Shown piece after piece: positions 16,570-25,390 of a stretch of 32,459 bases of DNA. The stretch is from Salaquimonas sp. (GTDB lineage Bacteria > Pseudomonadota > Alphaproteobacteria > Rhizobiales > Rhizobiaceae), in assembly GCA_022340185.1 (NCBI GenBank), contig JAJDOK010000102.1, positions 1-32,459 of the forward strand, written 5' to 3'. The notes under the pieces are model-generated. The model did no database searches. It had not been told where the DNA came from and saw only the letters and a list, made by a program, of their open reading frames with translations. Each line of letters starts with the position of its first letter. Within the stretch, counting starts at the first letter, position 1. Position numbers and translations under genes: made by a program.

Positions 16570-17571
16570 ATGTTCGGGATAGACATCAACGTTATCGCAA
16601 TTGCCGGTCTGGCCGCGCTTGCCATGGGCGGCGTCATCTATTTCGTGATGTTCGACCGCATCTCGAACGAGGCGCGGCAGGAGGAACGCCTCAAAACGAT
16701 CAGCGAACGCAACGAGATCGACCGGATCCACGTCGCCGCACGCATTGCCGATGCCGCCAAGCGCAAGAAGACCGTTCAGGAATCGCTCAAGGAGCTTGAA
16801 GAACGGCAGAGGGAAAAGTCGAACCGGTCGGTAGGACTGAAAAAGCAGATTCAGCAGGCCGGTCTGAACCTTTCCATGCGCCAGTTCGTGCTGATCTCGA
16901 TTTTGAGCGGCCTGGTGTTCACCGCAGCCGCCTATCTGGCCGGCGCTCCCCTGGCGGTTTCAGCAGCGGCGGGGCCTGTCGGCGCGCTCGGCTTTCCGCG
17001 CTGGATGGTTTCGCGCCTGCGCCGGCGACGCATGAACAAATTTCTCGAAGAATTTCCCAATGCCGTCGACGTGCTGGTGCGCGGCGTCAAGGCAGGCCTG
17101 CCGGTCAATGACTGCATGGCCATCATCGCCAAGGAATCCAAGGATCCGGTGCGCAGCGAATTCCGCCATATCATCGAAGCCCAGCAAATGGGCCTGCCGC
17201 TGGCGCAGGCGGTCACGAGGCTTTACGAAAACATGCCGCTGGCTGAATCCAACTTTTTCGCCATCGTCATCGCCATCCAGCAATCGGCGGGCGGCAATCT
17301 GTCCGAAGCGCTCGGCAACCTCGCCAATGTGTTGCGCGACCGCAAGAAGATGAAGGCCAAAATCCAGGCAATGTCGGCGGAAGCGAAGGCATCCGGGATG
17401 ATCATCGGCGCCCTGCCTTTCCTCGTCATGACACTCGTCTACCTGACCACGCCCGACTACATCAAAATCCTCTTCATCGACAGGACCGGCAACATCGTGC
17501 TGATCTGCGCCGGCATCTGGATGACCATTGGCATCCTGGTCATGAAGAAGATGATCAATTTCGACTTCTAG
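16570..17571 (+). CDS. tadB: TadB inner-membrane platform protein
   Basis: 333 residues from ATG 16570, 7 bp after cpaF; the frame is open far upstream inside cpaF but that part is out of frame for CpaF and not TadB-like. N-terminal membrane helix (IAIAGLAALAMGGVIYFVMF), a charged coiled region, two central helices, then a T2SSF (GspF) domain with FLEEFPNAVDVLVRGVKAGL and FFAIVIAIQQSAGGNLSEAL, and two C-terminal helices. Family members form, with TadC, the platform that couples CpaF to pilin extraction. Confidence 0.94.
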   Translation: MFGIDINVIAIAGLAALAMGGVIYFVMFDRISNEARQEERLKTISERNEIDRIHVAARIADAAKRKKTVQESLKELEERQREKSNRSVGLKKQIQQAGLNLSMRQFVLISILSGLVFTAAAYLAGAPLAVSAAAGPVGALGFPRWMVSRLRRRRMNKFLEEFPNAVDVLVRGVKAGLPVNDCMAIIAKESKDPVRSEFRHIIEAQQMGLPLAQAVTRLYENMPLAESNFFAIVIAIQQSAGGNLSEALGNLANVLRDRKKMKAKIQAMSAEAKASGMIIGALPFLVMTLVYLTTPDYIKILFIDRTGNIVLICAGIWMTIGILVMKKMINFDF

Positions 17572-17598
17572 GAACCGTTTGCGGGAACCGCGCGTATC

Positions 17599-18588
17599 AT
17601 GCTGAGTCTGGCCTATACGATCCTCGAACCGGCAACCATGCTGGCCATATTGAGCGCAGTTGCCGTGTTCGCCACGATCATCACGGTTGCGATGCCCGTG
17701 CTGCAGCGCGACGAATTGAGTTCGCGCATGAAGACGGCGGCGCTGGAGCGCGACAAGATACGCGCCCGTGAACGTGCGCGTCTTGCTGCTGAGCAAAAAA
17801 ACAATACGCGCGGTTCGCTCAAGCAGGACACTTCCGGCTTCATGCACGATCTGGTGGAGCGGCTCAATCTGCGCAAGGCGCTGGCCGACGAAAACACCTT
17901 CTCCAATCTGAAGATGGCCGGCTACCGCAAACAGTCGCACATCTATGTGTTCCTGTTCTTCCGCCTCGTGCTGCCATTCATCATGTTCCTGGCAGCACTT
18001 TTCTACATCTTCGTCGTGATCGACATGCAGCGGCCCGTCATGGTCAAGCTGACGATTTCACTCTTCGTCGCCTATGCCGGGTTCTATGCGCCGAACCTGT
18101 TCGTCAAAAACCAGATTTCCAAGCGCCAACTGTCGATCCGGCGCGCATGGCCGGACGCGCTCGACCTGCTGCTGATCTGCGTGGAATCGGGCATGTCGCT
18201 GGAAGCCGCCTTCAAGAAAGTGGCCATGGAAATCGGCGTCCAGTCGCCGCCGCTCGCAGAAGAACTCGTGCTTACCAATGCGGAGCTGTCCTATCTGCAG
18301 GAAAGACGTGCGGCCTTCGAGAATCTGGCGCAACGCACCGGCCTCGATGGCGTGAAGGCTGTGTCGATGGCGCTCATCCAGGCCGAGCGATACGGTACGC
18401 CGATCGCGCATGCGTTGCGCGTGCTGGCCCAGGAAAACCGCGATATGCGCATGTCCGAGGCCGAGAAGAAGGCCGCAGCGCTGCCGCCGAAACTGACCGT
18501 GCCGATGATCATCTTCTTCCTGCCCGTGCTGTTCGCGGTGATCATGGGTCCGGCGATGATCCAGATCTTCACCAGGACCAATCTCTAA
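17599..18588 (+). CDS. tadC: TadC inner-membrane platform protein
   Basis: 329 residues. N-terminal hydrophobic segment (ATMLAILSAVAVFATIITVA), a basic cytoplasmic stretch, two central helices (VFLFFRLVLPFIMFLAALFY and the following one), then a T2SSF domain: RAWPDALDLLLICVESGMSL and ALIQAERYGTPIAHALRVLA, ending in a hydrophobic helix (MIIFFLPVLFAVIMGPAMIQ). It partners TadB. It is the last pilus gene in the window: the next plus-strand gene is uppP after 209 bp, with no TadD-like TPR gene. Confidence 0.94.
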   Translation: MLSLAYTILEPATMLAILSAVAVFATIITVAMPVLQRDELSSRMKTAALERDKIRARERARLAAEQKNNTRGSLKQDTSGFMHDLVERLNLRKALADENTFSNLKMAGYRKQSHIYVFLFFRLVLPFIMFLAALFYIFVVIDMQRPVMVKLTISLFVAYAGFYAPNLFVKNQISKRQLSIRRAWPDALDLLLICVESGMSLEAAFKKVAMEIGVQSPPLAEELVLTNAELSYLQERRAAFENLAQRTGLDGVKAVSMALIQAERYGTPIAHALRVLAQENRDMRMSEAEKKAAALPPKLTVPMIIFFLPVLFAVIMGPAMIQIFTRTNL

Positions 18589-18734
18589 GGCCAATCGGCG
18601 TTCGGATATTGCCGTCGCGGCAGCGACATGCGGTCGCCGCTTCCACACGCACGAATCGTGCTATGCCTCACCTGCCGCCGGAGACATTCAACATGTCGTG
18701 GAACCGATGAACGTCTCCTGCTAACCGTTTTCAC

Positions 18735-18778
18735 GCAATTCCGGACGGAAAACCGGTATCTGTCTTTTGCGGAATTGC
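18735..18778. repeat. Rhizobial-type intergenic palindromic repeat
   Basis: GCAATTCCG (18735-18743) and CGGAATTGC (18770-18778) are exact inverted arms around a core containing GACGGAAAACCGGTA. From memory, this matches the pattern of a short palindromic element (GGAATTGC arms, core with GACGGAAAACCG) scattered in rhizobial and Mesorhizobium-like intergenic regions. It lies 20 bp before uppP, in the tadC-uppP gap, and could also overlap the uppP promoter. Confidence 0.6.
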
Positions 18779-18797
18779 TCCGAGGACCCATCCCGTC

Positions 18798-19649
18798 ATG
18801 AGCTTCATCTACATCCTGTTCCTTGCCATCGTGCAGGGCATTACCGAATTCCTGCCGATTTCCTCTTCGGCGCATCTGATCCTCGGCCGCGACCTGATGG
18901 AGGCGCTGGGACTTGCCGCCTCGCAAGGCACGGCGGCCGATCAGCTTGCCTTCGACATTTCACTGCATGTCGGCACGCTTTTCGCGGTCATCGTCTATTT
19001 CTGGAGAGATATCGCCGAGATGATCCTCGGCTTCTTCGACGGCATCACCGGCAAGGGCGGGCAGCGCTTCCACCTGCTCGTCATGGTCATCGTCGCCACC
19101 ATCCCGATCGTCATCATCGGCTTTCTGGCCAAGGACCTTGTCACCCACATGCTGCGCTCGACCGAGATCATCGCCTGGATGACGCTCATCTTCGCCTTCG
19201 TGCTGTGGGCGGCCGACCGCGTCGAGCCGACGCGCGAGACGACCAGCGACATCACGCTCGGCGGTGCGCTTATCGTCGGGTTCATGCAGTGCCTGGCGAT
19301 CGTGCCGGGCGTCAGCCGGTCGGGAATCACCATGACGGCGGGGCGCTATCTTGGCTTCGACCGGCCGCTGTCGGCGCGCTTTGCACTGCTCCTGTCGGTG
19401 CCGACGATTGCGGCGGCGGGAATGCTCGTCGTATTCGACCTCTACGAGGCAGGCGACGCGCATCTGACCGCCGATGCACTGGTTGGCGGCGTGCTGTCGT
19501 TCGTCTCCGCGCTCACTGCCATTGCGCTGATGATGCGCTGGCTGCGTCATGCCAGCTACATGCCGTTCATCGTCTACCGGGTGGCGCTCGGCATTTTGCT
19601 GCTGGTGCTGATCTACGGCTTCGGCTGGGCACCGGTGCAGCCGGCGTAA
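18798..19649 (+). CDS. uppP: Undecaprenyl-diphosphatase
   Basis: 283 residues, polytopic inner-membrane protein (BacA family). It dephosphorylates undecaprenyl pyrophosphate to recycle the lipid carrier for peptidoglycan and O-antigen; overexpression is associated with bacitracin resistance. Both active-site blocks are present: GITEFLPISSSAHLIL (E17, residues 14-29) and PGVSRSGITMTAGRYLGFDR (Arg about 174). Eight or so hydrophobic segments are visible. It is set apart from the pilus genes by 209 bp and an inverted-repeat element, so it is probably a separate unit. Confidence 0.95.
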   Translation: MSFIYILFLAIVQGITEFLPISSSAHLILGRDLMEALGLAASQGTAADQLAFDISLHVGTLFAVIVYFWRDIAEMILGFFDGITGKGGQRFHLLVMVIVATIPIVIIGFLAKDLVTHMLRSTEIIAWMTLIFAFVLWAADRVEPTRETTSDITLGGALIVGFMQCLAIVPGVSRSGITMTAGRYLGFDRPLSARFALLLSVPTIAAAGMLVVFDLYEAGDAHLTADALVGGVLSFVSALTAIALMMRWLRHASYMPFIVYRVALGILLLVLIYGFGWAPVQPA

Positions 19650-19657
19650 TACAGGCC

Positions 19658-19680
19658 GGTGACGCCCTTGCCGCGTCACC
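19658..19680 (+). terminator. Hairpin after uppP
   Basis: GGTGACGC (19658-19665) and GCGTCACC (19673-19680) are perfect 8-bp arms around CCTTGCC, 9 nt after the uppP stop. The T-content downstream (ATCATTTCC) is modest, so termination may be partial. Confidence 0.5.
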
Positions 19681-19756
19681 ATCATTTCCTGACGTCTTGC
19701 GATTGCGCTTGAAGGGCAAAACGCTTTAACTGCCGTCCCAAAAAGACGGTTCACAC

Positions 19757-20449
19757 ATGCTCAGACTGTTCCACCATCCGATGTCCGGGCCATCGCGCTA
19801 TGTCCGGCTGCTGCTCGGCGAATACGGCCTGTCGGCGAGTTTTTCCGAGGAAAAACCGTGGCAGCGGCGGCGCGAATTCCTGGCGATCAATCCTGCCGGC
19901 GCGCTGCCGGTGCTGCTCGATGGCGAGAGCGATCCGGTATGCGGTGCCGTGATCGCGGGCGAATATCTCGACGAGACCTGCGGCGCGATGATGCGCGAAA
20001 AGCGGCTGATGCCCGAAAACCCGCAGGCGCGCGCCGAAGTGCGGCGGCTGACCGAATGGTTCCTCGTCAAGTTCGAGGAGGAAGTGGCGCGCTATCTTGT
20101 CGGCGAGCGCGTGTTCAAGACGCTGATGAGCGGGAATGAAGGCGGCGGCTCGCCCGAGGCAACGCTGATCCGCGCCGGCCGGGCCAATCTTAAGAACCAT
20201 CTGAAATATGTCGGCTGGCTCGCCGCCTCGCGCAACTGGCTTGCCGGCTCGAGGCTGTCGCACGCCGACATGGCGGCGGCGGCGGCGCTGTCGGTGATCG
20301 ACTATCTGGGCGAGATCGACTGGAACGGCGAACCGGCGGCGCATGACTGGTATGCGCGGGTGAAATCGCGGCCCGCCTTCCGCCCGCTGTTGGCCGACCG
20401 CTTGCCCAGCTTGCCGCCGGCCTCGCATTATGTCGATCTCGACTTCTGA
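19757..20449 (+). CDS. Glutathione S-transferase family protein
   Basis: 230 residues. A thioredoxin-fold N-domain (MLRLFHHPMSGPSRYVRLLL, then INPAGALPVLLDG with the cis-proline, and GAVIAGEYLDE) is followed by an all-helical C-domain ending in LAGSRLSHADMAAAAALSVI and IDWNGEPAAHDWYARVKSRP. This is the normal GST layout, cytoplasmic. A serine rather than cysteine lies at the usual catalytic region (HHPMSGPSRY). The substrate is unknown. The stop is 35 bp before queG, and the three genes GST - queG - SDR look like one operon. Confidence 0.9.
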   Translation: MLRLFHHPMSGPSRYVRLLLGEYGLSASFSEEKPWQRRREFLAINPAGALPVLLDGESDPVCGAVIAGEYLDETCGAMMREKRLMPENPQARAEVRRLTEWFLVKFEEEVARYLVGERVFKTLMSGNEGGGSPEATLIRAGRANLKNHLKYVGWLAASRNWLAGSRLSHADMAAAAALSVIDYLGEIDWNGEPAAHDWYARVKSRPAFRPLLADRLPSLPPASHYVDLDF

Positions 20450-20483
20450 AGCGGAAGCGCCACTTTGTCCTTCGGAGACAAAC

Positions 20484-21629
20484 ATGGCCGAAACGAAACT
20501 GAAGAGATGGATCGCTCAGGAGGCGACAGCGCTCGGCTTCGATGCCTGCGGCTTCACGCCGGCCCACCTGCCGCCCGAGACGGGCAATCGGCTGGAGCAG
20601 GCTATCGCCGAGGACCATCACGCCACCATGGCTTGGCTCGCCGAGACGCTTCAACGCCGCAAATCCCCGCAGAAGATGTGGGAGAAGGCAAGAAGCGCGA
20701 TCGTGCTCGGCCTCAATTACGCGCCCACTTCCGATCCGCTCGCAACGCTTGCCGAACGTGAAAAGGCGACCATTTCGGTCTATGCCCGCAATCGCGATTA
20801 TCACGACATCATCAAGGGGCGGCTGAAGACACTCGCCGGCAAGATCGCCGCGAAGACAGGCGCGGACGTGAAGGTCTTCGTCGACACCGCACCGCTGATG
20901 GAAAAACCGCTCGCCGAAAAGGCCGGCATCGGCTGGCAGGGCAAGCACACCAATCTGGTGTCGCGCGAATTCGGCTCCTGGCTGTTTCTGGGCGTCATAC
21001 TGACGACGTCGGAAATCACGCCCGCCCGGTCCGAGACCGACCATTGCGGCTCGTGCCGCGCCTGTCTCGACATCTGCCCGACCGATGCCTTCCCCGCCCC
21101 GTATCGCCTCGATGCGCGGCGCTGCATATCCTATCTGACCATCGAACATGCCGGGCCCGTCGCGCGAAACCTGCGTCCACTCATGGGCAACCGCATCTAT
21201 GGCTGCGACGACTGCCTGGCGGTGTGCCCGTGGAACAAGTTCGCGGCGGCAGGCCGCGAGGCGAAACTCGCCGCGCGCGCCGTCCTCGAAGCGTCCGATC
21301 TCGCCTTTCTTTCGACGCTCGACGATACCGGTTTCCGCGCTTTCTTTTCCGGTTCGCCGATCAAGCGGATCGGACGCAATCGGTTTATCCGCAACGTGCT
21401 GATCGCGATCGGCAACAGTGGAATGCCGGAACTGGCAGACGCAGCGGAGGCCCATCTTGCCGAACCCGACGCCACCGTGCGCGGCGCGGCGGTGTGGGCG
21501 CTGTCGCGCCTGCTGCCGGCAGAACATTTGCGGCGGCTGCAACGCGGCCTGCCAGGCGAAACCGACGAGATGGTGCGCGAGGAATGGCGGCTGGCGCTCG
21601 CCGAAGCAGCGGAGTGCGCGACGTGCTGA
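20484..21629 (+). CDS. queG: Epoxyqueuosine reductase
   Basis: 381 residues from ATG 20484 with GGAG 7-8 nt upstream; the frame stays open to 20430 inside the GST gene. It catalyses the last step of queuosine synthesis on tRNA (epoxyqueuosine to queuosine), using cobalamin and two [4Fe-4S] clusters. The clusters are visible in DHCGSCRACLDICPTDAF (about residues 186-203) and GCDDCLAVCPWNKF (about 238-251), with an intervening cysteine in LDARRCISYLTIEH. VFVDTAPLMEKPLAEKAGIG carries the catalytic region. The C-terminal HEAT-like part (VRGAAVWALSRL) is present. The end overlaps the next gene by 7 bp. Confidence 0.95.
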   Translation: MAETKLKRWIAQEATALGFDACGFTPAHLPPETGNRLEQAIAEDHHATMAWLAETLQRRKSPQKMWEKARSAIVLGLNYAPTSDPLATLAEREKATISVYARNRDYHDIIKGRLKTLAGKIAAKTGADVKVFVDTAPLMEKPLAEKAGIGWQGKHTNLVSREFGSWLFLGVILTTSEITPARSETDHCGSCRACLDICPTDAFPAPYRLDARRCISYLTIEHAGPVARNLRPLMGNRIYGCDDCLAVCPWNKFAAAGREAKLAARAVLEASDLAFLSTLDDTGFRAFFSGSPIKRIGRNRFIRNVLIAIGNSGMPELADAAEAHLAEPDATVRGAAVWALSRLLPAEHLRRLQRGLPGETDEMVREEWRLALAEAAECATC

Positions 21630-22498
21630 AACCCTCTCTCGTCGTCCTGGGCGCCGGCTATTCGGCGCTTCAATGCGCGAAACGGACAAGGGATTTCTAT
21701 TCGCGGATCCTCGGCACGACACGCACGGCGGACCGGCTCGACACGCTGGCTTCGGCCGGAATCCATCCGCGCCTGTTCGACGGGACTCCAAATCCGCGAA
21801 TCGAAAAGGCGATCGCCACAGCCAATCATCTGCTGGTCTCGATCGCGCCCAATGAAAAGGGCGATCCGGTGCTCAACTCGTTAAAGCCGGCGCTTGTCGC
21901 CGCGCCGGAGCTGAAATGGGTCTGCTATCTTTCCACCGTCGGCGTCTATGGCGACCATAACGGCGCCTGGGTGGACGAGACAAGTGAATGTCGGCCGGGC
22001 CAGCCACGCTCGATCCAGCGCCTCGCCGCCGAGCGGGCATGGCAGGAATCCGCGCAGCAGAAGGGCATTCCACTCGCGATTCTCCGCCTGTCGGGCATTT
22101 ACGGACCGGGCCGCAACGCTTTCGTCAACATTAAGAACGGCACGGCGCGCCGCCTGATCAAGCCCGGCCAGGTGTTCAACCGCATCCATCGCGACGATAT
22201 CGCTGCTGCCTTTGTCGCCGCCGCGAATAAAGAGGCCGACGGCATTTTCAACATCACCGATGACGAACCGGCACCGCCACAGGATGTGGTAGCCTATGCC
22301 TGCGAACTCGCCGGCGTGGAACCGCCGCCGGAGACCGATTTCGCCACGGCGGAGCTTTCACCGATGGCGCGCAGCTTTTATGGTGAGAACAAGCGCGTCT
22401 CCAATGCGAAATCGAAGCGCGATCTTGGCATGACCTACGCTTATCCCGACTTCCGCACCGCGCTGAAGAAGATGTGGCAGGAGGAGAGGTGGGGGTAG
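21623..22498 (+). CDS. Atypical SDR, YeeZ-like NAD(P)-binding protein
   Basis: 291 residues from GTG 21623, chosen because GGAG (21611-21614) lies 8 nt upstream; GTG 21614 is in frame too. The gene overlaps the end of queG. Rossmann fold: LVVLGAGYSALQ (residues 6-17), then HLLVSIAPNEKGDPVL, CYLSTVGVYGDHNGAWVDE and ILRLSGIYGPGRNAFVNI, FNRIHRDDIAAAF, GIFNITDDEPAPPQDVV. The usual catalytic YxxxK is not found where expected (RLAAER), which fits atypical SDRs of the YeeZ type. Reaction unknown; fusion-free and full length. Confidence 0.82.
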   Translation: MLKPSLVVLGAGYSALQCAKRTRDFYSRILGTTRTADRLDTLASAGIHPRLFDGTPNPRIEKAIATANHLLVSIAPNEKGDPVLNSLKPALVAAPELKWVCYLSTVGVYGDHNGAWVDETSECRPGQPRSIQRLAAERAWQESAQQKGIPLAILRLSGIYGPGRNAFVNIKNGTARRLIKPGQVFNRIHRDDIAAAFVAAANKEADGIFNITDDEPAPPQDVVAYACELAGVEPPPETDFATAELSPMARSFYGENKRVSNAKSKRDLGMTYAYPDFRTALKKMWQEERWG

Positions 22499-22546
22499 CT
22501 TACAGTTCGCCGTCACCCGGCAATTAGTCGGTTCTTGTCGTACGCA

Positions 22547-22574
22547 TTGCAAATCGGTACGCCCGTACTAATTT
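22547..22574 (+). promoter_or_regulatory. Candidate promoter of the first four-cysteine protein gene
   Basis: GCATTGCAAATCG (22544-22556) contains TTGCAA (22547-22552) as a -35 candidate; 16 nt later TAATTT (22569-22574) is a -10 candidate. The following ATG at 22581 would lie at about the transcription start. The same 13-mer recurs at 23034-23046, at the same distance (37 nt) from the next paralogue's ATG. Confidence 0.5.
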
Positions 22575-22580
22575 CACTTC

Positions 22581-22958
22581 ATGCTCACCATCCGCTCCCT
22601 CTTCGCCATCTTTCTGCCTGGACCGGACTTTGGCGCCAGGGTGCGTATGGCGATGGGCTTGGTTGTGGCGGCCGTGATTGCAGCAGTTTTCCTTGCAGCA
22701 TTCTACGACCCGGCCGCGGCACGGCCCGATACGCGCAGGATGAGCTGCGTGCAGGCGCAGAATCTCGTGCAGCAGTCGGGTGCGGTGGTGCTGTCCTACG
22801 GGCAATATGTCTATGACCGGTTCGTCGCCGACCGGCGCTATTGCCAGTATTACGAGGAAACCGCGATTCGGGTGGTGCCGGCCGAGGACACGCCGCGCTG
22901 TCGGCTGCTCCATTGCCGCCCGGTGGTGATCTTTCCGCCGATATCACCGGGCAGGTGA
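22581..22958 (+). CDS. Small secreted four-cysteine protein, paralogue A
   Basis: 125 residues, function unknown. A hydrophobic segment (about residues 26-42) ends in AAARPDTRRMSC, so the protein is probably exported. The mature part holds cysteines 56, 88, 107 and 112. Shared blocks with paralogue B (23071-23448) are ARPDTRRMSC, SGAVV, YGQ, EET, VP, DTP and LL.CRP, and the cysteine spacing (32, 19, 5) is identical. I recall similar DTRR-C...QA...GAVV...YDRFV proteins as hypothetical families in Hyphomicrobiales. Start: ATG 22581 lacks a ribosome binding site; ATG 22647 with AGGG upstream is an alternative giving a shorter signal peptide. Confidence 0.75.
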   Translation: MLTIRSLFAIFLPGPDFGARVRMAMGLVVAAVIAAVFLAAFYDPAAARPDTRRMSCVQAQNLVQQSGAVVLSYGQYVYDRFVADRRYCQYYEETAIRVVPAEDTPRCRLLHCRPVVIFPPISPGR

Positions 22959-23036
22959 GCAGACTACCGGTTGGCCGTCACGAAGGTCGAGGGCGATCCG
23001 TCCCAAGCCGCAGGTTGTTCTTCCCGATCATGTGCA

Positions 23037-23064
23037 TTGCAAATCGTTTCGACGGGGCTAGATT
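23037..23064 (+). promoter_or_regulatory. Candidate promoter of the second four-cysteine protein gene
   Basis: TTGCAA (23037-23042), 16 nt, TAGATT (23059-23064), then ATG at 23071. The 13-mer GCATTGCAAATCG (23034-23046) is identical to that at 22544-22556, whereas the bases between it and the ATG have largely diverged, which suggests the element is retained for function. Confidence 0.5.
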
Positions 23065-23070
23065 CCTCCC

Positions 23071-23448
23071 ATGCGCCCCCCTTTTTCCGTCCTAGCTGCC
23101 ATCTTCCCGCAACAGGTCCGGCTGAGTCCCGATCTCGACGCTGCAAGGCGTTCGCCGATGGCGCGGGGGCTGGCTGTGCTGGCCTTGATGGTGGCGATAT
23201 TCGTTGTGGCACATTCGGGTGAAGCCGAAGCGCGGCCCGACACGCGGCGGATGAGCTGCGCGCAGGCGCAGGGTATGGTGCGCGGTTCGGGCGCTGTCGT
23301 GATGACCTACGGGCAAAATCTCTACAACCGCTTCGTAGACAACCGGGGCCTGTGCGGTCCCGATGAGGAAACCGCGACACGACGGGTTCCGACGACCGAC
23401 ACGCCGAAATGCCCGCTGCTCTATTGCCGTCCCAATCCATTCTTCTAG
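23071..23448 (+). CDS. Small secreted four-cysteine protein, paralogue B
   Basis: 125 residues, the same length as paralogue A. A basic N-region (AARRSPMARG) precedes a hydrophobic stretch (about residues 33-47) and EAEARPDTRRMSC. Cysteines are at 63, 95, 114 and 119, with spacing identical to A, consistent with two disulfides in the periplasm or outside the cell. The N-terminal residues before the hydrophobic part are also weakly alike (SVLAAIF against SLFAIFL), supporting translation from ATG 23071; ATG 23158, preceded by AAGG, is the alternative. Function unknown. The stop runs into a 10-bp direct repeat, AGGGCCTTTC (23447 and 23461). Confidence 0.75.
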   Translation: MRPPFSVLAAIFPQQVRLSPDLDAARRSPMARGLAVLALMVAIFVVAHSGEAEARPDTRRMSCAQAQGMVRGSGAVVMTYGQNLYNRFVDNRGLCGPDEETATRRVPTTDTPKCPLLYCRPNPFF

Positions 23449-23598
23449 GGCCTTTCTTTCAGGGCCTTTCCTTTAAGCGCACACCGGCCGAGCGGGGATG
23501 GTGACGGTTTCGCGTCACTGTGCTAAAGCGCGGTCGCCGGCTCATGCCGTAAAGACGCCACAGACAAAACAGGCAAAACCATGCAACCGATCTTGTAA

Positions 23599-24969
<1,371 letters not shown>

Positions 24970-24988
24970 CGGGCAAAGGGAGGAGCAG

Positions 24989-25390
24989 ATGCTTGCCAAC
25001 AGCAAGCTGATCGTTTTCGCCGCGATCACCGATGCTGGGCGCGCCCGCGATTTCTATTGCGGACTCCTCGGTCTGCCGGCAAGGGAAGAAAGCGAATTCG
25101 CGCTGGTGCTCGATGCCAATGGTGTCGAACTCAGGCTGCAGAAGGTGGATCGGGTGGTTGTGCCGCCCTATACCAGCCTCGGCTGGCAAGTGGATTCGGT
25201 CACGAAAATAGTGCGCGAGCTCGCTGCGAAAGGCGTTGTTACCGTACGGTATGGTTTTCTGCAGCAGGACGAAGACGGCATCTGGCAGTCGCCCTCCGGC
25301 GCGCGCATCGCATGGTTCAGGGACCCGGACGGCAATGTGCTGTCGCTGACCGAGATCGCCGGCGACCCGGGGGAAACGGACAAGGCATGA
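24989..25390 (+). CDS. VOC (glyoxalase/bleomycin resistance) superfamily protein
   Basis: 133 residues with AGGAG 4-5 nt before ATG 24989. Paired beta-alpha-beta-beta-beta modules are visible: [20 protein letters not shown] and the C-terminal [20 protein letters not shown], with the typical FRDPDGN-LSL ending and glutamate metal ligands (VELRLQ and LTEI). The lead histidine of classic glyoxalase I is absent (VFAAITD), so the substrate and even metal use are unclear. It lies between aroA and cmk, 19 bp after aroA, and its stop overlaps the cmk start as ATGA. Confidence 0.85.
   Translation: MLANSKLIVFAAITDAGRARDFYCGLLGLPAREESEFALVLDANGVELRLQKVDRVVVPPYTSLGWQVDSVTKIVRELAAKGVVTVRYGFLQQDEDGIWQSPSGARIAWFRDPDGNVLSLTEIAGDPGETDKA

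Noticed and set aside
19658-23518. A shared operator GTGACG...CGTCAC before the GST gene and before aroA
   Set aside because: The spacing differs (9 against 6 nt) and the first copy is better explained as the hairpin after uppP. Two short palindromes are not enough for an operator claim.
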